IMG/VR virus record: IMGVR_UViG_3300037475_000240
Location: 62,001-126,000 of that record
Strand: one strand, 5' to 3'
DNA from: a virus
DNA: 64,000 nucleotides
The notes under the pieces are model-generated. The model was not told where the DNA came from, did not search any database, and was given only the letters and a program-made list of their open reading frames with translations. This document shows positions 35,660 through 43,959 of the stretch, piece after piece (within the stretch, counting starts at the first letter, position 1; every line of letters starts with the position of its first letter). The translations under genes were made by a program, and so were the position numbers.

Positions 35660-36244
35660 TTAAATAATATCATCAATAATACCATAATCTAAAGCTTCTT
35701 TTGGCGACAGCCAAACATCTTGTTCAAAATCTTTTTTAATTTTAGCTAGAGGATGACCTGTATGATTGGCTAAAATTTTCATAATATTATCATCATTATC
35801 TTTTAAGAAAGAAAAATAATTCTTAGAAGATGCAATATCTTCTCCTGGAAGAGGAAAAATACATTGAATTCCATGAACCATTATTTCTGAATTTTTAAAC
35901 GCAAATCTTCCACCAGTTCCTGCTGCTAATAAAACCGCTCCAGCAGAATATGCTCTACCCATACATATTGTTTTTACTGGAGCATTAATCATTTGCATAA
36001 TATCATAAATACAAACTAAGCCCGAAGCATCTCCACCAGGAGAATTTATATATAAATATATTGGTTCTTCATGACTCATATTATCATAATATAATAACAT
36101 TGCTGCTAAATCAGCAGCACTTTTTTTTGTAACTACATCAGAAAAAAATATTACTCTACTTTTAGATGCTTTAACATAAGTTTCAAAATATCCATGGGAT
36201 GGAGCTTCGGGCTCTTTAACAGAATGATCATCTAATTTTTTCAT
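35660..36244 (-). CDS. clpP: ClpP serine protease, catalytic triad intact
   Basis: 194 aa. Ser100 in GRAYSAG, His124 in IMVHG and Asp176 in QDVWLSPKEA make up the Ser-His-Asp triad at the expected spacing. The handle and PGG-x2 oxyanion region (NSPGGDASG) are present. Forms barrel-shaped proteases with ClpX/ClpA-type unfoldases. Directly followed upstream by a dead paralogue, with seven bases between. Confidence 0.92.
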   Translation of the reverse strand: MKKLDDHSVKEPEAPSHGYFETYVKASKSRVIFFSDVVTKKSAADLAAMLLYYDNMSHEEPIYLYINSPGGDASGLVCIYDIMQMINAPVKTICMGRAYSAGAVLLAAGTGGRFAFKNSEIMVHGIQCIFPLPGEDIASSKNYFSFLKDNDDNIMKILANHTGHPLAKIKKDFEQDVWLSPKEALDYGIIDDII

Positions 36245-36251
36245 AAAGTCC

Positions 36252-36839
36252 TTATTTTTTATTAGGTTTTATAACACGATCAATAAATCCATACTTAACA
36301 GCTTTAAGTGGATCCATAAATACAATTCTATCAAAATCTGCAGAAATTTTCTTTATTGGCTGTTTACAATGTTTTGCAAGAATATCCATCATTCTTTTGT
36401 TATCTCTAGTAACTTGAATTAATGTTTTCTTTGCATCTAATAAATTAGATCTTTTAGCCCACTGAGAAGTCAATTGTCCTGCAGAAATGATAGCATTTTT
36501 TGTCGCATATCTCATTCCTGAAGTTCCTCCAGCTAATAAAATTACTGCTTCATTCATAGCTGAGCCAAAACAAACTACTTCTATTGGTGCTTGTATCATT
36601 TGCATTGTATCATAAATCATAAATACACTTCTAATATCACCCCCTTCAGAATTAATAAACATAGTTATTTTATTTTTAGAATCTTCTCCATCCTTTAATA
36701 AAAGGGTAGCTGAAATATCAGAAGCTACCCTATCATCTATAAAATCTGTTAGAAATAAAATTCTATCATTAGACAATTTTTGATAAATATCAATTGGAAC
36801 TTCACCGTGCTCAGTAGTTTCTGTTATGATTGTGTTCAA
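36252..36839 (-). CDS. ClpP-like protein with no catalytic triad (ClpR-like)
   Basis: 195 aa, the full ClpP fold by pattern (FINSEGGDIRS, MIQAPIEVVCFGSAM, LAGGTSG, MDPLKAVKYGFID). At the Ser position it has Asn96 (GSAMNEA instead of GRAYSAG), at the His position Ala120/Gly121, and the Asp position is not conserved. It therefore cannot cleave peptides. Cyanobacteria and plastids use similar inactive ClpR subunits in mixed rings with ClpP. Adjacent to the active gene, so a hetero-oligomer is the simplest idea. Confidence 0.88.
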   Translation of the reverse strand: MNTIITETTEHGEVPIDIYQKLSNDRILFLTDFIDDRVASDISATLLLKDGEDSKNKITMFINSEGGDIRSVFMIYDTMQMIQAPIEVVCFGSAMNEAVILLAGGTSGMRYATKNAIISAGQLTSQWAKRSNLLDAKKTLIQVTRDNKRMMDILAKHCKQPIKKISADFDRIVFMDPLKAVKYGFIDRVIKPNKK

Positions 36840-36841
36840 GA

Positions 36842-37201
36842 TTATGACCTCTTATGTTTTTCCTGTAACTCCCTATCTTCAGCGCACGAAATACATGTTA
36901 AAAAGTAAGGATTTGCTTCTAATCTTTTTTCAGGAATATTTTCAGTACAATCCTCACATATACCATATGTTAACTCTTTGATTCTTAAAATAGCATTATC
37001 AATGCGGGCAATTTTTTCAGCATGTCTCGTTGCAATTCTATTCTGCATTTCAATTAACATTGCACCTTGAATTTCATCTGTTTCATCACCATCTAAATCT
37101 ATAGATTCTATATCTTGATCTATTTGAGTTTTAGATAATAAATTTTTTCTTTCATTAACTAATTTTTCACTTACTTTTTTTAAAAATGTTTTATTCAGCA
37201 T
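36842..37201 (-). CDS. DksA/TraR-family zinc-finger protein
   Basis: 119 aa. Long N-terminal helices with an acidic tip (DLDGDETDEIQ), then RIDNAILRIKELTYGICEDCTENIPEKRLEANPYFLTCISC summarised by its Cys87/90 and Cys108/111 spacing: one C4 zinc finger. Family members enter the RNA polymerase secondary channel and modulate initiation. Phage copies may redirect host transcription. Confidence 0.85.
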   Translation of the reverse strand: MLNKTFLKKVSEKLVNERKNLLSKTQIDQDIESIDLDGDETDEIQGAMLIEMQNRIATRHAEKIARIDNAILRIKELTYGICEDCTENIPEKRLEANPYFLTCISCAEDRELQEKHKRS

Positions 37202-37589
37202 TTAATAACCTCAAATCATAAATTGGAACAACTATAATTCCTTGTGGTTTTAGCACATTTTGACCATCTATTCTACTTTTAAAAAGCAGGTGTGCATGAT
37301 CTGTTGGTTTCTTTAAAATATTTGCGCTTACAATCCAACCATTGTATTCAGCTGTTTTATAAACAGTTGAGAAAATTAATTCTGTAGTGTTTACTAATAC
37401 TTGAGTTTTCTTTTTATGGAAAGGTCCATAAACATCTTTTGGTTTATATCCAAACTGGCTAGTAAATAAACTAATAGCTTCGTCAAGATTTAAAGCCTGA
37501 ATAGATTTTGTTTGTAATTCATTATTTGTTGAGATTCCGGCACAAACAAAAAAAATAGGTTTTACACGCTTATCCCGCTTATTAAACAT
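37191..37589 (-). CDS. Hypothetical protein in frame after an HU-like gene
   Basis: 132 aa, basic alpha/beta, no family recognised. Its ATG follows the TAG stop of the HU-like gene with no base between, in the same reading frame. AAGGA lies before it, so normal initiation is possible; amber readthrough would make a 243-residue fusion. Confidence 0.7.
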   Translation of the reverse strand: MFNKRDKRVKPIFFVCAGISTNNELQTKSIQALNLDEAISLFTSQFGYKPKDVYGPFHKKKTQVLVNTTELIFSTVYKTAEYNGWIVSANILKKPTDHAHLLFKSRIDGQNVLKPQGIIVVPIYDLRLLNAE

Positions 37590-37922
37590 CTAATCATCCT
37601 TAAAAGTTTTGTCAATGTCTAGCGAATTACATAATTTTTTTCTTATCAATGGTGCTAGTGAAAATTTTAAAATACGTGCGCCTGATGAAAGCATGATTTT
37701 ATTATATCTAACATCATGATATTTTCTTGGTTTAGTTTCTTCTAAAGATAAAATTCCAAAATTAAAAATCTTTATTTTGTTGCCATTTTTTAAATCTTTT
37801 ATCATTTCATCAATTAAAATTGTAATAACAGATCCAATATGATAAAAGTGAAGAGATTTATTTAATTTTTTATTAACATATTTCCATAAATCTCTTCTAC
37901 TAATATTGTTAATATCTTTCAT
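37590..37922 (-). CDS. HU/IHF-like DNA-bending protein, ending in TAG
   Basis: 110 aa. The N-terminal helices are followed by KDLKNGNKIKIFNFGILSLEE, matching the HU block leading into the beta arms, and by a basic arm (KPRKYHDVRY). Probably compacts or bends phage DNA. The stop is TAG, one of only two such stops in the window. Confidence 0.75.
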   Translation of the reverse strand: MKDINNISRRDLWKYVNKKLNKSLHFYHIGSVITILIDEMIKDLKNGNKIKIFNFGILSLEETKPRKYHDVRYNKIMLSSGARILKFSLAPLIRKKLCNSLDIDKTFKDD

Positions 37923-38245
37923 TTACTTACTCTTCCTTGACAATATGTTTTAATTATTTTTAAATTCTTAAGGTGCCTTTTACCTTTATTATAAATTTTA
38001 TAATGTTCTTGATTTAATATTATATTTTGTTGATTATAAGTATAAGTAAAATTACTATCATTTTGCCCATAAATACTTTCATAAATAAAAATACATTGCT
38101 TGCAAAACTTTTCATTTTTTTGATTGAAAGAAATTATATTAAATTTATTTTTCTTATATTTTTTACCACACATAGAATAATGATTAATAGAACTGGATTC
38201 TCTTTCCTTAATACAAATTGATTTATCTATAATTCCAACGAACAT
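37919..38245 (-). CDS. Hypothetical basic protein
   Basis: 108 aa, Lys/Asn/Tyr-rich with an MCGKKY and a CKQC pair that might hold zinc. Overlaps the HU-like gene by four bases (ATGA). No family recognised. Confidence 0.6.
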   Translation of the reverse strand: MFVGIIDKSICIKERESSSINHYSMCGKKYKKNKFNIISFNQKNEKFCKQCIFIYESIYGQNDSNFTYTYNQQNIILNQEHYKIYNKGKRHLKNLKIIKTYCQGRVSK

Positions 38246-38706
38246 TAATTATTTCCTGTTATTGTTTGTAAGTATTCATTAAATTTATTTCCTCGTAACA
38301 GACAATCTCCAGTTCTGTATATTATTTTATGCTCTAATAATTGTTTTATACAAAATAAAATATCATCGGAAGAATGAATGGTTGATTTTATTGAATCTAT
38401 TTTTAAACCAGATAATTGCAAGGAATCGCAAATAAATTTACATATATTTTGATTTTTAATATTAAAATATGGAAGAGACTTAATTTCATTTTCATTATTT
38501 TTATTTTTAATATCAAACATATTAATAACATCTAATAATTTAGATCTTTTAATTTTAAGCGTTTCCACTTCTTTAATTTTATTATCAATTTCTGAAATCA
38601 AATCTTTTGCACTTGCAACAATTTCTTTAGCCGAACCTTTTCCTAAGGAAGCACATTCTGCAATAAAAGAACTTAAAAAGTCATTATCTACTTTTTTACC
38701 CCTCAT
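38245..38706 (-). CDS. Hypothetical protein, coiled coil plus winged-helix-like end
   Basis: 153 aa. Residues 20-60 form a likely coiled coil; the last 70 look like a winged helix (ICKFICDSLQLSG, then ILFCIKQLLEHKIIYRTGD). It might bind DNA. Family not recognised. Confidence 0.6.
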   Translation of the reverse strand: MRGKKVDNDFLSSFIAECASLGKGSAKEIVASAKDLISEIDNKIKEVETLKIKRSKLLDVINMFDIKNKNNENEIKSLPYFNIKNQNICKFICDSLQLSGLKIDSIKSTIHSSDDILFCIKQLLEHKIIYRTGDCLLRGNKFNEYLQTITGNN

Positions 38707-39229
38707 TTATTTCTCCGTAAACTGAATTATGAAATCTTAAAAAAGATTTAAGTAAATTTATTTGATCTTCCGGCTTAGTTGATTTAACCCAATCTAAATT
38801 AGAATCTTTTATTTGTTCCATACCTGCTAAAAATGTGGCTTGTAAATAAGTATTACATTCCATCCAATTTGTACCATTTAATGTACAAGCAATCATTGCA
38901 TCAGAATTATAACCTTCAGTAGATACTAAATATAATCCATAAGATGGAGCATCTTCAAGTTGAAATATTAAACAGTATTCTAATATATTTTTATCAATAG
39001 AACAATTTGCAACTAACAAATTTAATGATTTATTTCCAGTACTAGATGTACATCCCCAAATTTTATTTTGGTATAAATCAGTACTATCATTTAAATCAAG
39101 CGTTTCTTTCAGTAAAAAATCTTTACTTAAAGCAGATTTACTATTATCATAGTTAATAAAATCTGAAGGTATAATTTTTAAACTGGCATAAATATGTCTT
39201 ATTATTTGTTTAGTTAATTCTAAATTCAT
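38696..39229 (-). CDS. Hypothetical protein
   Basis: 177 aa, acidic, alpha/beta. Overlaps both neighbours by a few bases, so it is part of a translationally coupled run. No motif recognised. Confidence 0.65.
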   Translation of the reverse strand: MNLELTKQIIRHIYASLKIIPSDFINYDNSKSALSKDFLLKETLDLNDSTDLYQNKIWGCTSSTGNKSLNLLVANCSIDKNILEYCLIFQLEDAPSYGLYLVSTEGYNSDAMIACTLNGTNWMECNTYLQATFLAGMEQIKDSNLDWVKSTKPEDQINLLKSFLRFHNSVYGEINEG

Positions 39230-39540
39230 TTTTTATTACCTATAACTTGATTTAATACCTGTCTAATATCAAATCCTGCTAAAGAAAAATCTAAAGTAGG
39301 CAATTCTTTGTAAGCTTCATCAATATAAGATTCAAATTCAAATAAATCTCCATTTATTCTTCTTTTAGCTAATTCTTCCATACAATAAACATCAATATCT
39401 TCATTAAATCCAAAATATCTTCCTGTAACAATCATTTCACATAATTTTTTAGAACTATGTGTTGGTATTTTACTTTTAATTAAATCAATGTTTAATTTAA
39501 TTTCTTCATAAGGCTCATTATCTTCATCAAAATTAATCAT
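39226..39540 (-). CDS. Hypothetical acidic helical protein
   Basis: 104 aa, Asp/Glu-rich, helical. Four-base overlap with the gene after it and eight bases with the gene before. No family recognised. Confidence 0.65.
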   Translation of the reverse strand: MINFDEDNEPYEEIKLNIDLIKSKIPTHSSKKLCEMIVTGRYFGFNEDIDVYCMEELAKRRINGDLFEFESYIDEAYKELPTLDFSLAGFDIRQVLNQVIGNKK

Positions 39541-39880
39541 GTTTCCTCATTGGGGGTGGCGTAGAAATTTTTACTTTTAAAGCAGGTAATATGCGTTTAT
39601 TTTTACGATATGTAAAAAAATGAAATTTTGTATCAAAAAATAAATTGTTAAAATTTAAAACTTTACCTAAAACCATTAAATCTCTAATGGATTCAAAAAT
39701 AAATTTAACAATAGTACTTAATTCTGTTTTTGATATTAAAGGATATCTAGCATAAATTCTATTTACTAATTTTTGATTATACTTAAGATTAATTGGGTGA
39801 TCTATATTTAACTGATCACATATTTCTTGATGTAAATGATCCTTAAAGAAGAATGGTTTTACTATCTTAGGTTTCTTCAT
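39533..39880 (-). CDS. Second HU-like protein
   Basis: 115 aa. ELSTIVKFIFESIRDLMVLGKVLNFNNL, a helix pair leading to a strand, resembles the HU dimer core; the C-terminus (KVKISTPPPMRK) resembles the HU end. Divergence from the HU-like gene at 37590 is large. First gene of a leftward operon that starts at the divergent region 39881-39998. Confidence 0.5.
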   Translation of the reverse strand: MKKPKIVKPFFFKDHLHQEICDQLNIDHPINLKYNQKLVNRIYARYPLISKTELSTIVKFIFESIRDLMVLGKVLNFNNLFFDTKFHFFTYRKNKRILPALKVKISTPPPMRKHD

Positions 39881-39998
39881 GGGTTCCTATATAACACTAC
39901 TCCCCTATAGATCCCCTCGGTGAGTGTCGAGAAAAAGTTCACTTTATTTTTTACAATTAATAATAAAATCAATTTTTGGTTAGTTATATGCTTGGCTA

Positions 39999-40595
39999 AT
40001 GACTGCCCTAACTATTAAAAACTTTAATCATAAAATATTAGTTGTAGGCTCAATTTATGATAAAATCAATAAACTTGAAGATATTAAAAAAATTGAGCAT
40101 AATTATAATTTAATTATAATTGCTGGAAACATTCTTTACCCATTTAAAAAAGCAGAAGAATTAGAATTTAGAATTAAATTATTTAATAATTCAAAATATC
40201 ATTATGTTATAGGAAGTTATGATTTAAAAGTACTGAGTAGTAATCTTTCAACTACTATTAATAATTGGATTATATCTCAACCTAATGCCATTATAGTTGA
40301 ATTTATTAATCAAACTAGATTAATTGTAATTAATGGAGGAATAACTCCACAAATAAACAAAACTAATTTTAATGACAGTTTAGAAATTAGTTTTGTTTCA
40401 AATATTGAAAAGAAACCATGGCATCAGTTTTATGGTGGTGGTTTTGGATATATTATCAGTAATAATCCTTTAACTAATGAAAAGCCCGTTTTTTATAATT
40501 ATTCTGCTCAAATAGGTAATATTTATGAAAATGTATTAAATACTTATGCGCAGGAAATAGATCAATATGGCTTAAAAAAAACAATTTTAATATAA
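39999..40595 (+). CDS. Degenerate metallophosphoesterase-like protein
   Basis: 198 aa. The order of calcineurin-type motifs can be followed, but each metal ligand is changed: VGSIYD (residues 16-21) for GDxHG, AGN (42-44) for GDxxDRG, GSYD (72-75) for GNHD, and INGG (111-114) for the HGG motif. The scaffold is kept while catalysis must be lost. Begins a short rightward operon. No clear ribosome-binding site before the ATG. Confidence 0.55.
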   Translation: MTALTIKNFNHKILVVGSIYDKINKLEDIKKIEHNYNLIIIAGNILYPFKKAEELEFRIKLFNNSKYHYVIGSYDLKVLSSNLSTTINNWIISQPNAIIVEFINQTRLIVINGGITPQINKTNFNDSLEISFVSNIEKKPWHQFYGGGFGYIISNNPLTNEKPVFYNYSAQIGNIYENVLNTYAQEIDQYGLKKTILI

Positions 40596-40643
40596 GATAC
40601 TAATAAAAACATATCTTTTTGAAAATTCTTTTAAGAGAAAAAT

Positions 40644-41087
40644 ATGAATAAATGTAATAAAGTTGCAGCCTTGTATATTGCTACATTAAAAAGTTTAGCT
40701 ATTATACATCAAAATAATCATTGGAACACCAAAGGCGCTAACTTTTATGGAGATCATTTATTATTTGAAAGACTTTATAAATCAGTTTTAGAAAATCTTG
40801 ATTTAGCTGCAGAAAAATTCTTAGGTATTCTGGGTGACGAATGTCTTGACTATGAATTCCAAAATGACCTTTTAGGTAAAGTGCTATCAAAATATAATAA
40901 TCTTGAAGGCTCTCCAGTGGAGATGTCCTTGTCTGCCGAGAAAGATTTTATTAAATTGTCCAGGGATGCTTATAATTGTTTTGAAGATGAAGATAAAATG
41001 ACATTAGGATTAGATGATATGATTATGTCAATATCTAGTAAAAGAGAAGAAGCGATTTATCTTTTACAACAAGTAATAAAAGGGTAA
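40644..41087 (+). CDS. Dps/ferritin-like protein
   Basis: 147 aa. HQNNHWNTKGANFYGDHLLFERLYKSVLENLDLAAEKFL-type helix pair with His, Asp and Glu spacing of the Dps ferroxidase region (listed by position: residues 22-60). Dps proteins bind DNA or iron and protect from oxidation. A phage copy could guard DNA during infection. Short for Dps (about 160-170 aa). Confidence 0.7.
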   Translation: MNKCNKVAALYIATLKSLAIIHQNNHWNTKGANFYGDHLLFERLYKSVLENLDLAAEKFLGILGDECLDYEFQNDLLGKVLSKYNNLEGSPVEMSLSAEKDFIKLSRDAYNCFEDEDKMTLGLDDMIMSISSKREEAIYLLQQVIKG

Positions 41088-41088
41088 T

Positions 41089-41442
41089 ATGAACAACAAA
41101 AAATTGTTAAGTAAATTATTAAAAATCGCAAAAAATCAACAAAAATCCATAATTTCAATAGCTCAATTATCTAATGATATAGAGTATATAAAGAAATTTA
41201 TTAAAAATAGCATCGCTTTGTGGCTAGTAAATAATGGAATAATAGCTAAAGAACAATTTTCTTTAGAGCAAATTGATAGCAATAGTTATTATATAACTAT
41301 TCAATTATCTCCTGCCACTAAAACGCCATTATCAGAGAGTGTTGTTAATAAATTGAAAGATTTTTTAACAGCTAAGATTCAAATAGATCCTAATCTTAAA
41401 TCTAAATCAATTGATTTAGATGTTCAAACCTTACCCCTTTAA
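41089..41442 (+). CDS. Hypothetical protein sharing an N-terminal motif with the next gene
   Basis: 117 aa. The first 25 residues (LLSKLLKIAKNQQKSI) match the next gene. The remainder is an alpha/beta domain. Two bases from the Dps-like stop. Confidence 0.65.
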   Translation: MNNKKLLSKLLKIAKNQQKSIISIAQLSNDIEYIKKFIKNSIALWLVNNGIIAKEQFSLEQIDSNSYYITIQLSPATKTPLSESVVNKLKDFLTAKIQIDPNLKSKSIDLDVQTLPL

Positions 41443-41456
41443 TTGAGGATATCCAT

Positions 41457-41816
41457 ATGAGTGACAAAGAAGTACTTAAGAAATTATTAAGAATTGCTGA
41501 AAATCAACAAAAAATTATTAGCAAACTTGCTCAAGCAGTAAATGCTCCAGCAAATGAAATGCCAACTCCTGTTTCTGCTAATAAACATGAAGCAGAAACA
41601 ATTTTAGGGGCATTACCTCCACAAGTTAAGGCTCTTATTTCTGTTTTAGAAGTTCATCCATCTCATGATGGAACTTTTGACGGCGAAGTTAAAGTAAGAT
41701 TTGCTCCAGGCAAAGCTTCTGATGCTGGATTTAAAGCTGTTCAAAAAACAGTAGAAAACTTGGCAAGCAGAAATATGCTTCCAGGTGCAAGTTATGCAGT
41801 TAAACAAGTAGCTTAA
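41457..41816 (+). CDS. Hypothetical protein, paralogous N-terminus to previous gene
   Basis: 119 aa. N-terminal LLRIAENQQKIISKLAQ matches the gene before it; then a Pro-rich linker and a small beta-rich domain. Ends directly at the stop of a convergent gene. A shared N-terminal peptide could be a packaging, targeting or oligomerisation signal. Confidence 0.65.
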   Translation: MSDKEVLKKLLRIAENQQKIISKLAQAVNAPANEMPTPVSANKHEAETILGALPPQVKALISVLEVHPSHDGTFDGEVKVRFAPGKASDAGFKAVQKTVENLASRNMLPGASYAVKQVA

Positions 41817-42104
41817 TCACTTATACTTTTCAGTATAATGCTCAATACTTCTAAATTGAAGTGCTTCAGAAAGCGCTTTAAATACGTTGATATTGTCAAC
41901 TAAAGATATGTTTGTAATAGTTAATAAAATCTCGCCTAAAACGCGAGATTTTATTTTTTCAGCCTCTTCACTTGGTAAACCTTGGACATCAATTTTTTTA
42001 TAAAGACTAAATTTTAAATCTAATTCCATTAAGGAAGTAGAAATTGTTGTTCCTGCTTCCTTATGTAATTCTTCACATTTCTCCCACAAATTTTCAAAAT
42101 GCAT
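41817..42104 (-). CDS. Hypothetical protein
   Basis: 95 aa, helical, charged. Converges with the rightward operon without any gap; TTATACT/AGTATAA forms a perfect small hairpin at 41821-41838 within its last codons. No family recognised. Confidence 0.65.
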   Translation of the reverse strand: MHFENLWEKCEELHKEAGTTISTSLMELDLKFSLYKKIDVQGLPSEEAEKIKSRVLGEILLTITNISLVDNINVFKALSEALQFRSIEHYTEKYK

Positions 42105-42106
42105 TT

Positions 42107-42307
42107 TTATTTACCATCATCTAAATTTTTACTATCCATTGGAGCTATTTGCAATTGTTCATCTCCTTTATCAGAAATAAAAATTAAAAAGACAACTCCT
42201 TTAGAGCAATCAATAAAAACGGGCGCCTCAACTTTACCTACGTAAAATACTTCACCATCAACATCTTTTCTAGACTTCAAATCAATAGTAATGTTTTTGT
42301 TAGACAT
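42107..42307 (-). CDS. Small hypothetical protein
   Basis: 66 aa, beta-rich, with alternating hydrophobic strands. Two bases from the next gene. No family recognised. Confidence 0.6.
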   Translation of the reverse strand: MSNKNITIDLKSRKDVDGEVFYVGKVEAPVFIDCSKGVVFLIFISDKGDEQLQIAPMDSKNLDDGK

Positions 42308-42318
42308 ATAATCTCCAA

Positions 42319-43176
42319 TTAAATATTTTTCACATAATTATTCATACAAATTTTTAAAGCTTCTATGGCTGGTGTCATGGTAAATCCAGCAGCTTTTAAT
42401 TTATTTGAGTTCAATAAACAATTAGACCTTTTAGCAATTGTTAAAGATCCTAATGTATTCTCATCAATTATTGAAAATTGATGTTCTGGTACATACTTTT
42501 TATATTCGTTCATGATTTGAGCCGCTGTTAAAGTTCCAGGATTAGTTACATGATAAATTCCCGTTTTACTATTTTTAGCTGCCCAATCTATACACTTAAC
42601 AAAATCATCCATGAAAGTCATTGAGTTTGGTATATCAATAACCTTAGAATATTGTCTTAATTTGTTAAGTAAATTTCGAGAGTTGTTTTTTTCTGAAATC
42701 GGCATACGCACTCTTAAGATAGAGACGTTAGACATCTTTCCTAAAAGTAAATCTGCAGAAAATTTTGTTTTTGAGTAATATGATTCAGGGTTAGCAAAAT
42801 CTTCTTCTTCCCAACCCGTACATTGAGAGAAGTAATTATAAGGTGCAATCTGTGATTGTCCATACACCATATGAGGTGAATTACCATAAAATATACATCC
42901 AGAACCAATGTGAATGAAGTGTATATTTCTTTTTGCACATTCAGTTGCAAATATAGTGGGAATAATTGTATTGGCTAATGCAGTAGATTCTTTGTTATTT
43001 TCACACCAATCAACATTTGGCATACCTGTACGACCAATACAATTAATTAAAACATCTGGTGTGTACTTATCTAAAAGTGCGCTAATCTGAGTTTCAGATG
43101 CTGTAAGTCTATCAGAAATTACTGGATAGGGCAAATGATCGCTTACAAAACCTGTGCCTAAAGTCAAAATTTTCAT
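42319..43176 (-). CDS. RmlD-like nucleotide-sugar reductase/epimerase (SDR family)
   Basis: 285 aa. N-terminal nucleotide-binding strand (ILTLGTGFVSDHL), INCIGRTG, and the YYSKTKF catalytic Tyr-x3-Lys near residue 133. Resembles dTDP-4-dehydrorhamnose reductase and the 3,5-epimerase/4-reductase enzymes. The Gly-rich loop is less conserved than usual. Paired with the RmlA-like gene next door, suggesting deoxysugar synthesis for glycan modification of virion or host surface. Confidence 0.75.
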   Translation of the reverse strand: MKILTLGTGFVSDHLPYPVISDRLTASETQISALLDKYTPDVLINCIGRTGMPNVDWCENNKESTALANTIIPTIFATECAKRNIHFIHIGSGCIFYGNSPHMVYGQSQIAPYNYFSQCTGWEEEDFANPESYYSKTKFSADLLLGKMSNVSILRVRMPISEKNNSRNLLNKLRQYSKVIDIPNSMTFMDDFVKCIDWAAKNSKTGIYHVTNPGTLTAAQIMNEYKKYVPEHQFSIIDENTLGSLTIAKRSNCLLNSNKLKAAGFTMTPAIEALKICMNNYVKNI

Positions 43177-43211
43177 ATTACCTCAATATAGAATTATAAT
43201 TTAAATTATGA

Positions 43212-43946
43212 TTAAAACGATTCGGAATCTTTATTATAATAAAAATTATTTACAAAATTAATAGATTCATGTGTGCCCGCATCACTCCACATACCATCAA
43301 CAAATGTATAGTGAAGTTTTCCATCTTCTAAATATTTTTTAATAATATCTACGATCTCATATTCACCACGCGCACTTGGTTGTAAATTTGCAAAATATTT
43401 AAAGAAATTACTATCAAACTTATAACATCCTGTAACAGCATAATGATCATATGCACGATCTAAAATTATAGGATTGGGCTTTTCCACCAATAATTTTACT
43501 TCATTATTATAGATGCTTGCGACACCAAAACGATGTAATTCTGTATGATTATGCAAAACAATTTGAGCGCCTTCCAATTGTTCTGGATTTAATTTTATAG
43601 GTTTCTCAAAAATATTATCTCCAAGAATTACCATAAAATCATTACCCATAAATTTTTTACATAAATTTACGGCTTGTGCAATTCCCATTGGCTTATCTTG
43701 ATATACATAATTAACTGTCATTCCTAAATGACTTCCATCTTTAACATGAGATACCACTTGACTAAAATGGGCACCACCAAGTACTATTGTTAAGTCTGTT
43801 ACTCCTAAATTTTTTAAAGTATCTAAAGGATAATCTATAATAAATTTATTATAAACTGGAACTAAATGCTTATTAAATAAGGAATTTAAAGGAGCTAATC
43901 TCGACCCAGTACCACCAGCCAAAATAATTCCGGATGTAACTTTCAT
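43212..43946 (-). CDS. RmlA-like sugar-phosphate nucleotidyltransferase
   Basis: 244 aa. GIILAGGTGSRLAPL near the N-terminus with the Lys of NKHLVPVYNK, GIAQA and MVILGDNIF: a glucose-1-phosphate thymidylyltransferase pattern. Shorter than RmlA (about 290 aa). Likely makes dTDP- or similar activated sugars together with the RmlD-like enzyme. Confidence 0.85.
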   Translation of the reverse strand: MKVTSGIILAGGTGSRLAPLNSLFNKHLVPVYNKFIIDYPLDTLKNLGVTDLTIVLGGAHFSQVVSHVKDGSHLGMTVNYVYQDKPMGIAQAVNLCKKFMGNDFMVILGDNIFEKPIKLNPEQLEGAQIVLHNHTELHRFGVASIYNNEVKLLVEKPNPIILDRAYDHYAVTGCYKFDSNFFKYFANLQPSARGEYEIVDIIKKYLEDGKLHYTFVDGMWSDAGTHESINFVNNFYYNKDSESF

Positions 43947-43959
43947 ATTTTAGTATATA

